Of a stretch of DNA of 64,000 nt, positions 16,824 to 25,863 are shown in pieces. The translations under genes were made by a program, and so were the position numbers. Origin of the DNA: CAIKZD01 sp041675165 (lineage in GTDB: Bacteria; Patescibacteriota; Minisyncoccia; Moranbacterales; UBA2206); NCBI GenBank assembly GCA_041675165.1, contig JBAYUI010000001.1:1-64000 (forward strand). Direction: 5' to 3'. The number at the start of each line of letters is the position of its first letter. Within the stretch, counting starts at the first letter, position 1. The notes under the pieces were generated by a model. The model worked only from the letters and a program-made list of their open reading frames with translations. It did not search any database and was not told where the DNA came from.

Positions 16824-17420
16824 CTATGCCGCGTCACCATCATGGTGGATTTTTTTGCTGAGCATATCTGTAAACTCCACATCCTCGGTGTGTTCAAATT
16901 TCTTCTGCAGCTTCATGATCAGGTCCTTGACGGCATAGGGGTCGGGGATGTTTCTGAAGAGAAATTTTTCCGTTTCAGCGGCCGTCTGCACCTCGATGTT
17001 GCCATAATTGAGAAAGGTCGGAATGACACCTTTGACGTCGGTAGCGACGTCCTGGATCTTTTCCAGACGAAGCTCACTGGTCTGTCTGGCGAAGAGCCCC
17101 TTTTGTTCGATATTGACGATGCGTTGGCTGGTAATGATCCAGACGTCGAAATAATAATCGATCCAGATGATGAAAAAGGTGATCCAGATGAAGATGAAAA
17201 ATAAATTGCGTAAAAAGGCAAAAAGCATCTGGAAAGATGGGTCGCCAAAATTATTGTAAAAAACAGCAGTCAATCCATAGGAGCCGAAAAGCAAGACGAG
17301 CATGATGAGGATGATGAAAAATTGGCTCAGGATGTCGAACCAATGACGGTGCAAGACGAGCAGGATCTGTTCGTCCGAGCGTTGCCCATCAAAATGATAT
17401 TTGTTGAAAGAATTTTCCAT
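16824..17420 (-). CDS. Bacterial PH-domain membrane protein (YdbS-like)
   Basis: 198 residues from MENSFNKYHFDGQRSDEQIL. Two transmembrane helices (about residues 30-55 and 68-90) are followed by a bPH2 domain: YYFDVWIITSQRIVNIEQKG, LRLEKIQDVATDVKGVIPTF, NYGNIEVQTAA. Exact function of the family is unknown. It follows a small membrane protein gene by 5 bases, presumably an operon. The much longer open frame upstream has no homology to the family. Confidence 0.85.
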   Translation of the reverse strand: MENSFNKYHFDGQRSDEQILLVLHRHWFDILSQFFIILIMLVLLFGSYGLTAVFYNNFGDPSFQMLFAFLRNLFFIFIWITFFIIWIDYYFDVWIITSQRIVNIEQKGLFARQTSELRLEKIQDVATDVKGVIPTFLNYGNIEVQTAAETEKFLFRNIPDPYAVKDLIMKLQKKFEHTEDVEFTDMLSKKIHHDGDAA

Positions 17421-17425
17421 AATGT

Positions 17426-17650
17426 TTAGCCGATGAAAAATTGTGAAAATATAGCAGTCCATTTGACGGAGAAAAATAGCAGCATATTGGAAAAAAGGAG
17501 AAGAGCGGAGATTATGATGAAGAGTGGTAACAAAATCTTGTTCAAGCTGGCATTGATGGAATATTTGGCCAAGTGGTAGACGATAAAGGCGTACAGAAAA
17601 ACAAAGGTAAGGACGATGATGGCATAAAGAGTGAGGATGAGGTAGAACAT
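17426..17650 (-). CDS. Small two-helix membrane protein
   Basis: 74 residues with two hydrophobic helices (FYLILTLYAIIVLTFVFLYA and ILLPLFIIISALLLFSNMLL). No family recognised. Its position 5 bases ahead of the PH-domain gene suggests the products work together in the membrane. Confidence 0.65.
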   Translation of the reverse strand: MFYLILTLYAIIVLTFVFLYAFIVYHLAKYSINASLNKILLPLFIIISALLLFSNMLLFFSVKWTAIFSQFFIG

Positions 17651-17710
17651 AACGAGTAAATTTCAAATTCTAAATTACAAATTTCAAATAAATTTTAAAA
17701 TAAAAAATGT
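17651..17710. repeat. A/T-rich intergenic repeat (CAAATTTCAAAT type)
   Basis: Runs such as ACAAATTTCAAATAAA and ATGTCAAATTTT. The same style of sequence fills 18726-18850, 52583-52640 and 60206-60333 and is found inside the mutM and FemAB-like genes. Confidence 0.55.
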
Positions 17711-17717
17711 CAAATTT

Positions 17718-18725
17718 TTAAAACAAACTTCCTTCTTTTTTGTCGTATGCTATACCCAAATGGTTGTAGGCGGCTTCTGTGGCCATGCGTCCGCGCGGGG
17801 TGCGAGTGAGGAAACCGATCTGGATGAGGTAAGGTTCGTAGACATCCTCAATAGTTTTGATCTCTTCGGAAGTGGCCGCGGCAATCGTGCCGAGACCGAC
17901 TGGTCCGCCGCCGAATTTCTCAATGATAGTGGTGAGAATATGCTTGTCGGCCGGTTCGAGGCCCAGCGGGTCGACGTCGATCATTTCCAACGCTTCAAGG
18001 GCGACTGCTTCATTAATTATATCATGATTTTTTATCTGCGAAAAATCTCGGACACGTTTCAGCAGTCGATTGGCGACGCGTGGCGTGGCGCGCGCGCAAG
18101 TGGAAATTTTTTGGAGGCCCGAGTCATCGATGTTCACATCCAAGATACGTCCCGAGCGTTCCAGAATTTTTTTGATTTCGTCATTGGTGTAAAATTCCAA
18201 GCGATGGATGGCGCCGAAGCGGTTTCGGAGAGGATTGGAAAGAGAGCCAAGCTTGGTGGTCGCACCGATCAGGGTGAAATGTGGCAGATCCAATTGGATG
18301 GTGCGCGCCGAAGGGCCTTTGCCAATGATGATATCCAGTTTATAGTCTTCCATAGCCGGGTACAAAATTTCCTCAATAGATTTATTCAGGCGATGGATTT
18401 CGTCGATAAACAAAATATCTCCGTCCTGCAGGTTGGTGAGGATGGAACCGAAATCACCCACGCGCTCAATGGCCGGGCCGGAAGTGGTTTTGATATTAAC
18501 GTTGAGTTCTTTGGCGATGATGTTGGCCAAGGTGGTTTTGCCGAGACCCGCCGGGCCATACAAAAGCACGTGCTCAATCGCTTCTTTCCTGAATTTGGCC
18601 GCTTGGATCAGAATATCCAGGTTTTTTTTGACTTTTTCTTGGCCGACATATTCGCCGAAAGTTTGCGGACGAAGGGTGATGTCAAAAGAAGCGTCTTCGG
18701 GTTGTTCGATGGAAGTGGTGATCAT
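17718..18725 (-). CDS. ruvB: Holliday junction branch migration ATPase RuvB
   Basis: 335 residues. N-terminal LRPQTFGEYVGQEKVKKNL, Walker A GPAGLGKTTLA, Walker B LFIDEIHRLNK, sensor 1 IGATTKLGSLSNPLRNRFG, sensor 2 ARATPRVANRLLKRVRDF and the C-terminal winged-helix end FLTRTPRGRMAT. It drives branch migration with RuvA. Length is standard. It stands apart from ruvA and ruvC. Confidence 0.97.
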   Translation of the reverse strand: MITTSIEQPEDASFDITLRPQTFGEYVGQEKVKKNLDILIQAAKFRKEAIEHVLLYGPAGLGKTTLANIIAKELNVNIKTTSGPAIERVGDFGSILTNLQDGDILFIDEIHRLNKSIEEILYPAMEDYKLDIIIGKGPSARTIQLDLPHFTLIGATTKLGSLSNPLRNRFGAIHRLEFYTNDEIKKILERSGRILDVNIDDSGLQKISTCARATPRVANRLLKRVRDFSQIKNHDIINEAVALEALEMIDVDPLGLEPADKHILTTIIEKFGGGPVGLGTIAAATSEEIKTIEDVYEPYLIQIGFLTRTPRGRMATEAAYNHLGIAYDKKEGSLF

Positions 18726-18850
18726 AATAAGTTAAAAATGCAAAATTAAAAGCTAAAAACTGCAATTATCAGTTCAAAGTTTATTGAAAAATAAAGCTTT
18801 TAATTTTTAATTGCAACTTTACATTTTGCACTTTGAACTTTCAACTAATT
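18726..18850. repeat. A/T-rich intergenic repeats
   Basis: Pieces such as GTTAAAAATGCAAAATTAAA and TTGCAACTTTACATTTTGCA, partly inverted with respect to each other. No gene. Confidence 0.5.
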
Positions 18851-18860
18851 ATACCCCCTC

Positions 18861-18889
18861 TTGACAAAAAAACCAAGCTATGCTATGCT
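18861..18889 (+). promoter_or_regulatory. Promoter of the 19164 lipoprotein gene or leader RNA
   Basis: TTGACA (18861-18866), 17 bases, TATGCT (18884-18889). The predicted start near 18896 leaves a ~268-base untranslated leader. Confidence 0.7.
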
Positions 18890-18895
18890 CCAGAG

Positions 18896-19163
18896 TCATC
18901 CGATTTAGCCGATTTTTGGCTGGATAGATGGCTAGCAGTAAATTGCAGGCAATTGGTGACTTCTATCTTTTGTCATCAATATGGGAACTTTTTTCAAGAC
19001 ATGGGCGATTGGGTTTCGGCTCGGTCGTACCTCGATAGTGTTCCTTTTTTCGGGCTCCTAGTTCGAATTCTTGCCTGCAAATTAGTGTCTAGAAAGCATG
19101 TTAACATGATAACATTTTAGCATGTTAGCAAAGGGGAAAAGTTATTTAACAAAGGAGGTGTGT
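18896..19163 (+). ncRNA. Long structured leader or independent small RNA
   Basis: TAAATTGCAGGCAA (18939-18952) pairs with TTGCCTGCAAATTA (19071-19084) at 13 of 14 positions. Inside are hairpins TTGGTGAC/GTCATCAA (18953-18979) and CGATTGGG/CTCGGTCG (19006-19027). The region has no open frame of note and ends with AAAGGAGGTG before the lipoprotein ATG. It could be a regulatory leader or a processed RNA. No known riboswitch, tmRNA, SRP or RNase P signature was seen. Confidence 0.5.
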
Positions 19164-19685
19164 ATGAAGAGCTTGAGAGGCTTATTTTTTTTGTTTTTAT
19201 TATTTGCAATGTTTTTTTCCGGATGTGCGACTCAGGAAGCTGCAAACAACAAAACTGTAATCGGTGAAAAATGCCTTGTCGTGCTGGAAAAAGCGATGGA
19301 AGGATCGCCAAAATCAAAGGTCTATAACAAATCATCCAAAGAAGTGCGCCAGGCTGTTACGGATGTTCTTCGGAAGCAAGGCTTTTCTGATTTCAGAAAG
19401 GGTATCCTGCAAGACGAGATAATCACGGAGAAGCTGAAGGTCGAAAATCCGAATCCGGCCGATATCTCAGAGGATGTTTTGAAAGTATTGGCCGCGGAGC
19501 ATATCCAATTTGTTCAGGCCGGAAAGTTGGTGGTTGTGTCTTGTGATGTGTCTTTTTGCAAGATAGTCGGTTCGGCTTATCGCACGAACCAAGACTATCC
19601 CAAAACAGCGGGTAAAATCAGGGGGGATTTTTTCCAGAGACTTGATGCGGAATTGAATATGGAGTTGAGTGAAAACTCCAAATGA
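19164..19685 (+). CDS. Lipoprotein of unknown function
   Basis: 173 residues with a signal peptide ending in a lipobox (FFSGC, Cys about 20). The ATG follows a very strong AAAGGAGGTG site. The mature part is alpha/beta (VRQAVTDVLRKQGFSDF, then VQAGKLVVVSCDVSFCKIVG) and contains further cysteines. No family recognised. An in-frame ATG at 19122 lies before the ribosome site. Strong signals suggest high expression. Confidence 0.8.
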   Translation: MKSLRGLFFLFLLFAMFFSGCATQEAANNKTVIGEKCLVVLEKAMEGSPKSKVYNKSSKEVRQAVTDVLRKQGFSDFRKGILQDEIITEKLKVENPNPADISEDVLKVLAAEHIQFVQAGKLVVVSCDVSFCKIVGSAYRTNQDYPKTAGKIRGDFFQRLDAELNMELSENSK

Positions 19686-19705
19686 AATTCAACTTCCGTC
19701 TTGCG

Positions 19706-19743
19706 CAAAAAAGGCAGTTCTATTAAATATAGGCTGCCTTTTT
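19706..19743 (+). terminator. Rho-independent terminator of the lipoprotein gene
   Basis: AAAAAGGCAG pairs with CTGCCTTTTT around an A/T-rich loop. Confidence 0.8.
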
Positions 19744-19968
19744 ATAATGACGGCTTTTACTTTTCTTTTTCCGCAAAAGAAAAAATAACAAAAGAAAACT
19801 CTCAGCTTGGCTCCGTGCGCCAATAAATTCTACGCTCGGCGGCTAAATTTATTAACTCTCTCTGAAAAGACCGACTATGAATAAATTCTTAACGCCGCCT
19901 CACTTGAATTTATAGTGGCGCACTACGCAAGGGCTGAATTGGAATACAAAATACAAAAAAAACACCTT
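19744..19968. other. Intergenic stretch without a gene
   Basis: A 225-base spacer between convergent genes. It contains a polypyrimidine/polypurine start (CTTTTCTTTTTCCGC, AAAAGAAAA) and imperfect repeats of AATAAATTC/AATTTATT type. No coding signal seen. Confidence 0.5.
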
Positions 19969-19996
19969 AAAAGACTCGGCTTAAGCCGAGTCTTTT
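19969..19996. terminator. Terminator downstream of the PilB-type gene
   Basis: Perfect 12-bp stem AAAAGACTCGGC/GCCGAGTCTTTT with a TTAA loop. Works in either direction. Confidence 0.8.
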
Positions 19997-20045
19997 AGAT
20001 TTCATGTGTAATCATGTGTAAATCAGTGAGAATCAGTGGTTCTGA

Positions 20046-23000
20046 CTAGATATCCGTCACTCGTTCCACTTCTTCCAAGCTCGTCTCGCCTTCCAAGACG
20101 CGCAATACACCGTCTTGGGCCATGGTGAGCATGCCGAGGGAGATGGCTTTTTCTTCCAGTTCGCTCGTGATAGCGCCGCGAGTGATGAGATCTTGGATTT
20201 CGCGAGGCAGACAGAAGACTTCGCTGACCGTCATCCGGCCTTTGTAGCCGATATGATTGCAAATTTCACAACCCTTGGGCTTGTAGATGAATTCAATTTT
20301 TTCCGGCAAGTCAACTCCGGCTTTCGGGGATATGCTTTTCAATGCTTGCTCCAGTTTAATTTTTTCTTCTGCAGTCGGTGTCACTTTTTCTTTGCAATCG
20401 CACAGGCGTCGCACTAGTCGTTGCGCGATGAAAGCGTTGACGGAAGTGGCGATGTCTGAAGAGGCAACACCCATATTTTCCATTCTGGCCACGGCTCCCG
20501 CGGCATTATTAGTGTGGATGGTGGACAAGACCAAATGTCCCGTCAGTGCGGCTTGCACCGCCACTTTGGCCGTTTCATCATCGCGGATTTCCCCGATCAT
20601 CATAATGTCCGGATTTTGACGCAGCAGTTGGCGAAGGGCTGTGGCGAAAGTGTAGCCGCCCGTGTCATTGACGGGAGTTTGCAGGATGCCGGGGATCTGA
20701 TATTCGATCGGATCTTCCACGGTGATAATCTTGATCTCCGGCTTGTTCAATCTTTCCAAGATGCTGTAGAGCGTGGTGGTTTTGCCGCTGCCGGTCGGGC
20801 CGGTGTTCAAAATGACACCATTGGGCTTTTCAATTTCGCGCAGGATCTTTTCCAGATTCTGGCGGCGGATGCCGAGTTTTTCCAGATCATACTCCAAAGA
20901 AGATTTGAAAAGGAGTCGCATCACGACAGTTTCTCCATAGCCTCCGAGGATGATGGAAACACGCACATCGATCGACTTTTCCGCAATTTCAGAAATAGCA
21001 TCGTCGAATTTTATGGTGAAGCGGCTGTCGATCACGCCTTGGCGGACTTCGGTCTTGACGCCGGAAAGATCTTTGATCATTCCGAGGAGCGCCGGGTATT
21101 CATTAAGAGGCAATGAAACGACATTTTGCAATATGCCGTCGATGCGGAACCTGATCTTGACGCTATCCGCTTCCGGTTCGATATGGATATCTCCGACGCC
21201 CAGCATTGCGGCGGCTGAGACAATGAGACCGTTCAATTCGGTCGTCTTGGCCGACCTTAAGATCTCTTCCAATTTCTTGAAGTCCCTGATGTCATCTTTT
21301 ATCTTTTGGAAGGAATTTTTCCTGATGATGATCATCCGGCCCAGAGTTTGCGCCATCAATTTTTCATAAATATTTTCCAAAAATTCTCCTTGTCCCGTAA
21401 CATGCTTCACTTCATCAATGGAAGTTATGCCCGCTACGGCTTTCAAAATGCCGTCTTGCAGCATCGTAATCATCCCTGACTCAAGGGAGGCCACTGCCAA
21501 TTCTGTTTCGCCGGCCATATCCAATATCAATTTTTCAATCTCGTCGTGGATGGTGAGGACTTCAAAAATACCGATGCGCCCCTTATAGCCGATGCCGTTG
21601 CATTTAGCACAGCCTTTCGGTCGATAGAGAACGTCTATTTTTTTCGGAATATCCACTTTGGCTTTGGGAGAAATTATGGACAAGACTTTTTTGATCGATT
21701 CGATCGATTCTTCTGCGGGAACGTAGGCCTCTTTGCACTCGCAAAGTTTGCGCACTAAGCGCTGTCCGATAATGGCATTGACGGAGGGGGAGATCAAAGT
21801 TGGCTTTATGCCGAGCTCGATCAGTCGCGGAACGGCTCCCATTGCGTTATTAGTGTGAAGAGAAGAAAGCACCAGATGTCCTGTAAGAGCTGAATTTACG
21901 GCGATATCGGCCGTTTCATCATCACGGATCTCTCCCACCAAAATGATGTCCGGATCTTGACGCACAATGGCTCTGAGTCCATTGGCGAAAGTGTAACCTT
22001 TGGATTTTTCTATCTGTGTCTGGGAAATTCCTATAAGTTCATATTCGATCGGATCTTCGATGGTGATGATCTTTTTATTGGGCGTGTTCAATTTGTTTAT
22101 GATGGCATAGAGCGTGGTGGTTTTTCCGCTGCCTGTCGGACCGGTGTTTAAAATCATGCCATTAGGAGAATCTATCTGTTTTTGAACGGTCTCGTAAGCC
22201 AATCCTTGCAAGCCAAGATCCTCAACGTTTACGCAAATGGAGTCCGGATCCAATAGTCTCATAACGATCGATTCCCCGAAATTTCCAGGAATGACAGAAA
22301 CCCGCAAATTGATCTTTTTTGTCGCTAGATTGATTTCAAACGTGCCATCTTGGGCAATGGCCCGTAGGTTGATCTTCATTCCTGACATAATTTTTATCCG
22401 AGAGAGGATGCCGGTGAAAACTTTGAGCGGCAGAAAAGCAACATCTTGCAATACGCCATCAATACGATAACGCAAGCGGATCTCTTTGTCCTGCGGCTCG
22501 ATGTGGACGTCTGAAGCGCCGAGCTTGTAGGCACCGGCCAGCATAATATCGAGAATTTTTGTAACGGGCAGTTCGGTGATGCGGTTCTTGAGGGTCAAAA
22601 GGTCCTTCATCTCCTTTTCGAATTCTCGCAGGTCTTCATCGCTCATATTCAGGCTCATCTTATCCAAAGCATCCACGAAAACGACCTGTTTGTATTTATC
22701 CCAGATACGTTTCATATTGGTCTTTGAAATCACAAAGAGCTTGATCTTCCAGCCTTGATCATTTTCCAATTTTTTCAAAAATTCACCCATGTCCGCGCGC
22801 GTCGGATCGGTGGCGGCGATGGTCGCCACTTTGCCCTTGTAGTGGATGAGCGCGATGCCCAATTTCCGAGAGTCGTCTTCGCTCAGGAGCCTGACATCAT
22901 CCTTGCTTATCGGAATGAGATTGGTGTCAGCATAAGGCAAGCCCAGTCCGGAGGCGTAGGCTGAGGCGATCTCTTCTTCTTCTCTTTCTCGGAAAGCAGT

Positions 23001-23075
23001 GATAACTTTTTTCGTCCGAGTTTCTTTCTTAAGCTGTTCTCTGTCCGGATTCTTATTCGGAATAACTTTAAGCAT
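20046..23075 (-). CDS. Tandem-fused type II/IV secretion ATPase (double PilB/GspE)
   Basis: 1009 residues, about twice the usual length, holding two complete GspE/PilB ATPase domains. Each has SDVHIEP or GDIHIEP, the RYRIDG or RFRIDG strand and Walker A NTGPTGSGKTTTLY (near residues 313 and 757). Each also has EDPIEY, the Asp-box VGEIRDDETA or IGEIRDDETA, the His-box SLHTNNA or TIHTNNA, and a zinc site (CECK...CAKC, then CDCK...CEIC). Only the first copy has the ~150-residue MshEN/T2SSE N-terminal domain. Such ATPases power type IV pilus extension. Both copies look catalytically intact. Confidence 0.93.
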   Translation of the reverse strand: MLKVIPNKNPDREQLKKETRTKKVITAFREREEEEIASAYASGLGLPYADTNLIPISKDDVRLLSEDDSRKLGIALIHYKGKVATIAATDPTRADMGEFLKKLENDQGWKIKLFVISKTNMKRIWDKYKQVVFVDALDKMSLNMSDEDLREFEKEMKDLLTLKNRITELPVTKILDIMLAGAYKLGASDVHIEPQDKEIRLRYRIDGVLQDVAFLPLKVFTGILSRIKIMSGMKINLRAIAQDGTFEINLATKKINLRVSVIPGNFGESIVMRLLDPDSICVNVEDLGLQGLAYETVQKQIDSPNGMILNTGPTGSGKTTTLYAIINKLNTPNKKIITIEDPIEYELIGISQTQIEKSKGYTFANGLRAIVRQDPDIILVGEIRDDETADIAVNSALTGHLVLSSLHTNNAMGAVPRLIELGIKPTLISPSVNAIIGQRLVRKLCECKEAYVPAEESIESIKKVLSIISPKAKVDIPKKIDVLYRPKGCAKCNGIGYKGRIGIFEVLTIHDEIEKLILDMAGETELAVASLESGMITMLQDGILKAVAGITSIDEVKHVTGQGEFLENIYEKLMAQTLGRMIIIRKNSFQKIKDDIRDFKKLEEILRSAKTTELNGLIVSAAAMLGVGDIHIEPEADSVKIRFRIDGILQNVVSLPLNEYPALLGMIKDLSGVKTEVRQGVIDSRFTIKFDDAISEIAEKSIDVRVSIILGGYGETVVMRLLFKSSLEYDLEKLGIRRQNLEKILREIEKPNGVILNTGPTGSGKTTTLYSILERLNKPEIKIITVEDPIEYQIPGILQTPVNDTGGYTFATALRQLLRQNPDIMMIGEIRDDETAKVAVQAALTGHLVLSTIHTNNAAGAVARMENMGVASSDIATSVNAFIAQRLVRRLCDCKEKVTPTAEEKIKLEQALKSISPKAGVDLPEKIEFIYKPKGCEICNHIGYKGRMTVSEVFCLPREIQDLITRGAITSELEEKAISLGMLTMAQDGVLRVLEGETSLEEVERVTDI

Positions 23076-23182
23076 ATTTTTATTTTAAAAATTTATAGGA
23101 AAGGATGAAATTATAATTATATTTTATCACAGAAAGAGGGAATAAAAAAATAAAAATGAAACGGTGGATATTGGCATTTCAC

Positions 23183-23217
23183 AAAAAAACAAGGTTCTTG
23201 CAGAACCTTGTTTTTTT
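23183..23217 (-). terminator. Terminator after the DHH gene
   Basis: CAAGGTTC/GAACCTTG stem with A-run and T-run flanks, between two minus-strand genes. Confidence 0.8.
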
Positions 23218-23231
23218 GAAGAAAGCGCAGC

Positions 23232-24389
23232 TTAGTTTTTCTGTTCCGGAAAAATATCTTCCGCTAGGATGTTCTTTATCTTTTCCATCATCTTCAGGCC
23301 CACTTCGGCCGTGTCAGAGGAATCGATCCTGACCTGCAGGAAGTTGCGGATGATGTCGCCGTCGATCTGGAGACTTATCTTCTGGATGTTTTTCGTGTCG
23401 ACAGTCTTTATCAGGGCTACGGAAGTCTGGGGTGTATCATTGTAGACAAGCATAAAAATGCGTCCCTCGCCGTAATTCTCTTCCAATTTATCCAAAATGA
23501 GCGGCAGGTCACTGGGCGTGGCGCGGCTTTGCACAAAATCCTCTACGGTCAGTTCGGACCATACGATGTGAGCTTCTTTTTCCAGATTGATTTTGGCCAT
23601 CGCTCGGCCCCATAGCTTCAGGATCTGAAGCGGTTGAGTCTTATATAGCCAACGGATGATGGTTTGTTGATCGGCGCCACGGTTCATAAGAGCTGCAGCC
23701 AAGGAGAGAGCCTTCGGAGTGGTATTTTTTTTCTGGAAGCTTTCAGTCGCGCCGATAAGGCCGGTCATAAGGCAGGTGGCTATAGTTTCATCTATGAGAC
23801 TGTCATAGTAGGTTTCAAAAAAACTGGCGCATATTTCAGAAGAAGATGAAGCGGTGATGTCGACCAGATTGATCTGCCCGAAGTTATCATTGCCGCTGTG
23901 GTGGTCTATATTGACGACGGGCACTTCGAAGAACAAGTCGGTGTTGCCGGTATAAATTTTACCCAAGGTTTCCAAGTCGGAACTGTCGATGACGATGACT
24001 AGGTCATATTTGAATTTGGCGAGGATGAAAGAAAAGTCGCGCGGGTCGATGGCGCCTTTTTCGGGCGTGACCATAATATTGAAGCGGCCATCTTTTTCTT
24101 CTTGGCGGATCTGCATAATTTTGTTGCGGGTCGTGTCGAAAGACAGGACGAAATCGCGCGCGCCGGAAATTTCAGCCAATATTTTCGCGGGGCGCGGCAG
24201 AAAGTCGAATTTGGCTGACAGATGGTTGGAGAAAGCGATGGTCGGATTGATATGCTTATTCTCCAGAAAATAGTACAGTGCCCAAGCCGATCCGACGGCA
24301 TCAGCGCTGGGATTTTCCGGAATAAGGATAAGTATGTCCTTGGAGTTTTCCAGGAATTTCTTGAATTGTTCTTGTGAGGAAAGAGACAT
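23232..24389 (-). CDS. DHH-family phosphoesterase (NrnA/RecJ-like)
   Basis: 385 residues. DHH motifs: ILIPENPSADAVGSAWAL (motif I, where the usual DHxxPDGDA histidine-aspartate pair is partly replaced), LVIVIDSSDLETLG (motif II) and VVNIDHHSGNDNFG (motif III). A DHHA1-like C-terminal half with SLQIDGDIIRNFLQVRIDSS follows. Relatives degrade nanoRNA, pAp or cyclic dinucleotides. The altered motif I may affect metal binding. Start chosen at the ATG giving MSLSSQEQFKKFL. Confidence 0.8.
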   Translation of the reverse strand: MSLSSQEQFKKFLENSKDILILIPENPSADAVGSAWALYYFLENKHINPTIAFSNHLSAKFDFLPRPAKILAEISGARDFVLSFDTTRNKIMQIRQEEKDGRFNIMVTPEKGAIDPRDFSFILAKFKYDLVIVIDSSDLETLGKIYTGNTDLFFEVPVVNIDHHSGNDNFGQINLVDITASSSSEICASFFETYYDSLIDETIATCLMTGLIGATESFQKKNTTPKALSLAAALMNRGADQQTIIRWLYKTQPLQILKLWGRAMAKINLEKEAHIVWSELTVEDFVQSRATPSDLPLILDKLEENYGEGRIFMLVYNDTPQTSVALIKTVDTKNIQKISLQIDGDIIRNFLQVRIDSSDTAEVGLKMMEKIKNILAEDIFPEQKN

Positions 24390-24488
24390 TGGACTTGAGG
24401 ATAATTATTCAAACTCAGCTTAAAATGCAACAGTCCTATAAGATAGCAGGCCCAAGGAAGGATGTCAAATATAGACAAAAAGAAATGA

Positions 24489-24683
24489 AATACTGAAGAA
24501 GATGAAATGAGTATTGTGCTGACGGGTAATCCCATCATTGGCAAGGAAGAGGAATTGACGCGTTTGGATGGAACTAAGGCTTGGGCATTAGTTACTAAGT
24601 TTCCTTGGATTGACGATGATAGCGGAGAAATAATTGGAATCATTGGTATCGTAAGAGATATTACGGACAGAAAGGAGCGATAA
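24489..24683 (+). pseudogene. Relic of a PAS-domain sensor protein
   Basis: A 64-codon open stretch ending in TAA encodes TRLDGTKAWALVTKFPWIDD followed by GEIIGIIGIVRDITDRKER. That is unmistakably the C-terminal half of a PAS fold, with the DIT(D/E)RK ending that normally leads into a histidine kinase or GGDEF domain. The N-terminal half of the PAS and any output domain are missing, and the stop comes right after the PAS. Most likely the remains of a lost signalling gene. Confidence 0.65.
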
Positions 24684-24762
24684 AAAAATAAACGACAAAA
24701 AAGGTCTGTGGGAAAAATTTCCTGCAGAATTTTTATTTTTATAATTCAATAAAAAAAGAAAA

Positions 24763-25863
24763 TTATCCCGCCCAATAATTATTGACGAACAGGATGATGT
24801 CTAGAGCTAAAAATAAAATCGAAGAAAAAATCCAGACTTGTTGAAAAGTTTTGTTTTTGACTTTGGCTAGCAGAATGAAGACTGGGAAAAGCACCAAGCT
24901 ATAACGACCGATACTCATAAGGGTGCCGGAAGTGAGGGCCGCCAAAACCGTAAGAGACATAAAAACAGCGTAGAGTGGGGACAAATTTTTGTACGTCAAA
25001 AAAATCATCGTTAAGATAAGAAGCGTGAAAAAAATATCGATGCCCATATTCACGATTGAGGGATGAGAGAAAAGTGAGAAATGTTCCCAGTTGATGGAAA
25101 ACGATCTTCCCCAGGCGCTCTCGATGTTGAAAAACAAAAAAAGACTGTGGAATTTCAGATAGTCGTAAAAAATGAAAGCGAAACTGGCGAGTGGCGCTAG
25201 TGCGACGGGAATAATTTTAGTAGAAAACAGACTTTTCCAGCCATAATTTCTCCATGTTTCCCACAGGATCGGCAGCGCCAAAAAAACGCCATTGCTGTGC
25301 GTGAGGGCGCCAAGCAAGGCGAATACACCGGCCAAATAGAAATTCTTTTTGAAAGTGTAATAGAAAGTAGCGATGGTCAAGAAGAAGAAAAGTGCTTCAG
25401 TGTAGACAATGTTGAAAAAGAAGGCGGTGGGGAAAACCAGCATCAGGATAATAGGCAATTCTGGGTCGATGTCCGGATGGAATTCTTGCAGGAATTTGTA
25501 GAAAAAAGAGCAACCGGCCAGAAGGGCTGACATGCTGATGATCCAGCCGGCCAGCACATAATTGCCAAACAAGAGAGTGCCAAAAATTGTCATTAAAAAC
25601 GGATAGAGCGGGAAAAAAACGACATTGGAAAGCGTGTTGTCATTTTTCAAATAGTATCCGTTTTTTATGATATCGAGGTACCAATACGTGTCCCAATGGT
25701 TGTGCATATTAACGATATCCCAGCTTTGGGCGGTAGGAAAACTACTCGGCGTGATCCAAGTATAAGCCGTGTCGGGCTTAAGATTGAAACGGTTCAAGGC
25801 CACAAATCCGAAAAGATTCACCGCGACAAGCCAAAGTGTAACTAAAAGCAATATCCTTTTCAT
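24763..25863 (-). CDS. Gpi18/PIG-V-like membrane glycosyltransferase
   Basis: 366 residues with about nine transmembrane helices. The first extracytoplasmic loop has the MHNHWDTYWYLDIIKNGYY and VVFFPLYPFLM motifs of the COG5542 (Gpi18-like mannosyltransferase) family, where the WD aspartate is the presumed catalytic residue. Such enzymes transfer a sugar from a polyprenyl-phosphate donor on the outer face of the membrane. Acceptor unknown. Stands alone. Confidence 0.8.
   Translation of the reverse strand: MKRILLLVTLWLVAVNLFGFVALNRFNLKPDTAYTWITPSSFPTAQSWDIVNMHNHWDTYWYLDIIKNGYYLKNDNTLSNVVFFPLYPFLMTIFGTLLFGNYVLAGWIISMSALLAGCSFFYKFLQEFHPDIDPELPIILMLVFPTAFFFNIVYTEALFFFLTIATFYYTFKKNFYLAGVFALLGALTHSNGVFLALPILWETWRNYGWKSLFSTKIIPVALAPLASFAFIFYDYLKFHSLFLFFNIESAWGRSFSINWEHFSLFSHPSIVNMGIDIFFTLLILTMIFLTYKNLSPLYAVFMSLTVLAALTSGTLMSIGRYSLVLFPVFILLAKVKNKTFQQVWIFSSILFLALDIILFVNNYWAG

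Noticed and set aside
17760..18749. 329-codon plus-strand frame opposite ruvB
   Set aside because: Antisense shadow of a highly conserved gene, with no ribosome site.
19059..19073. GTTCGAATTC resembling a tRNA or tmRNA T-arm
   Set aside because: The flanking bases do not form the 5-bp T stem and no acceptor or anticodon arm fits.
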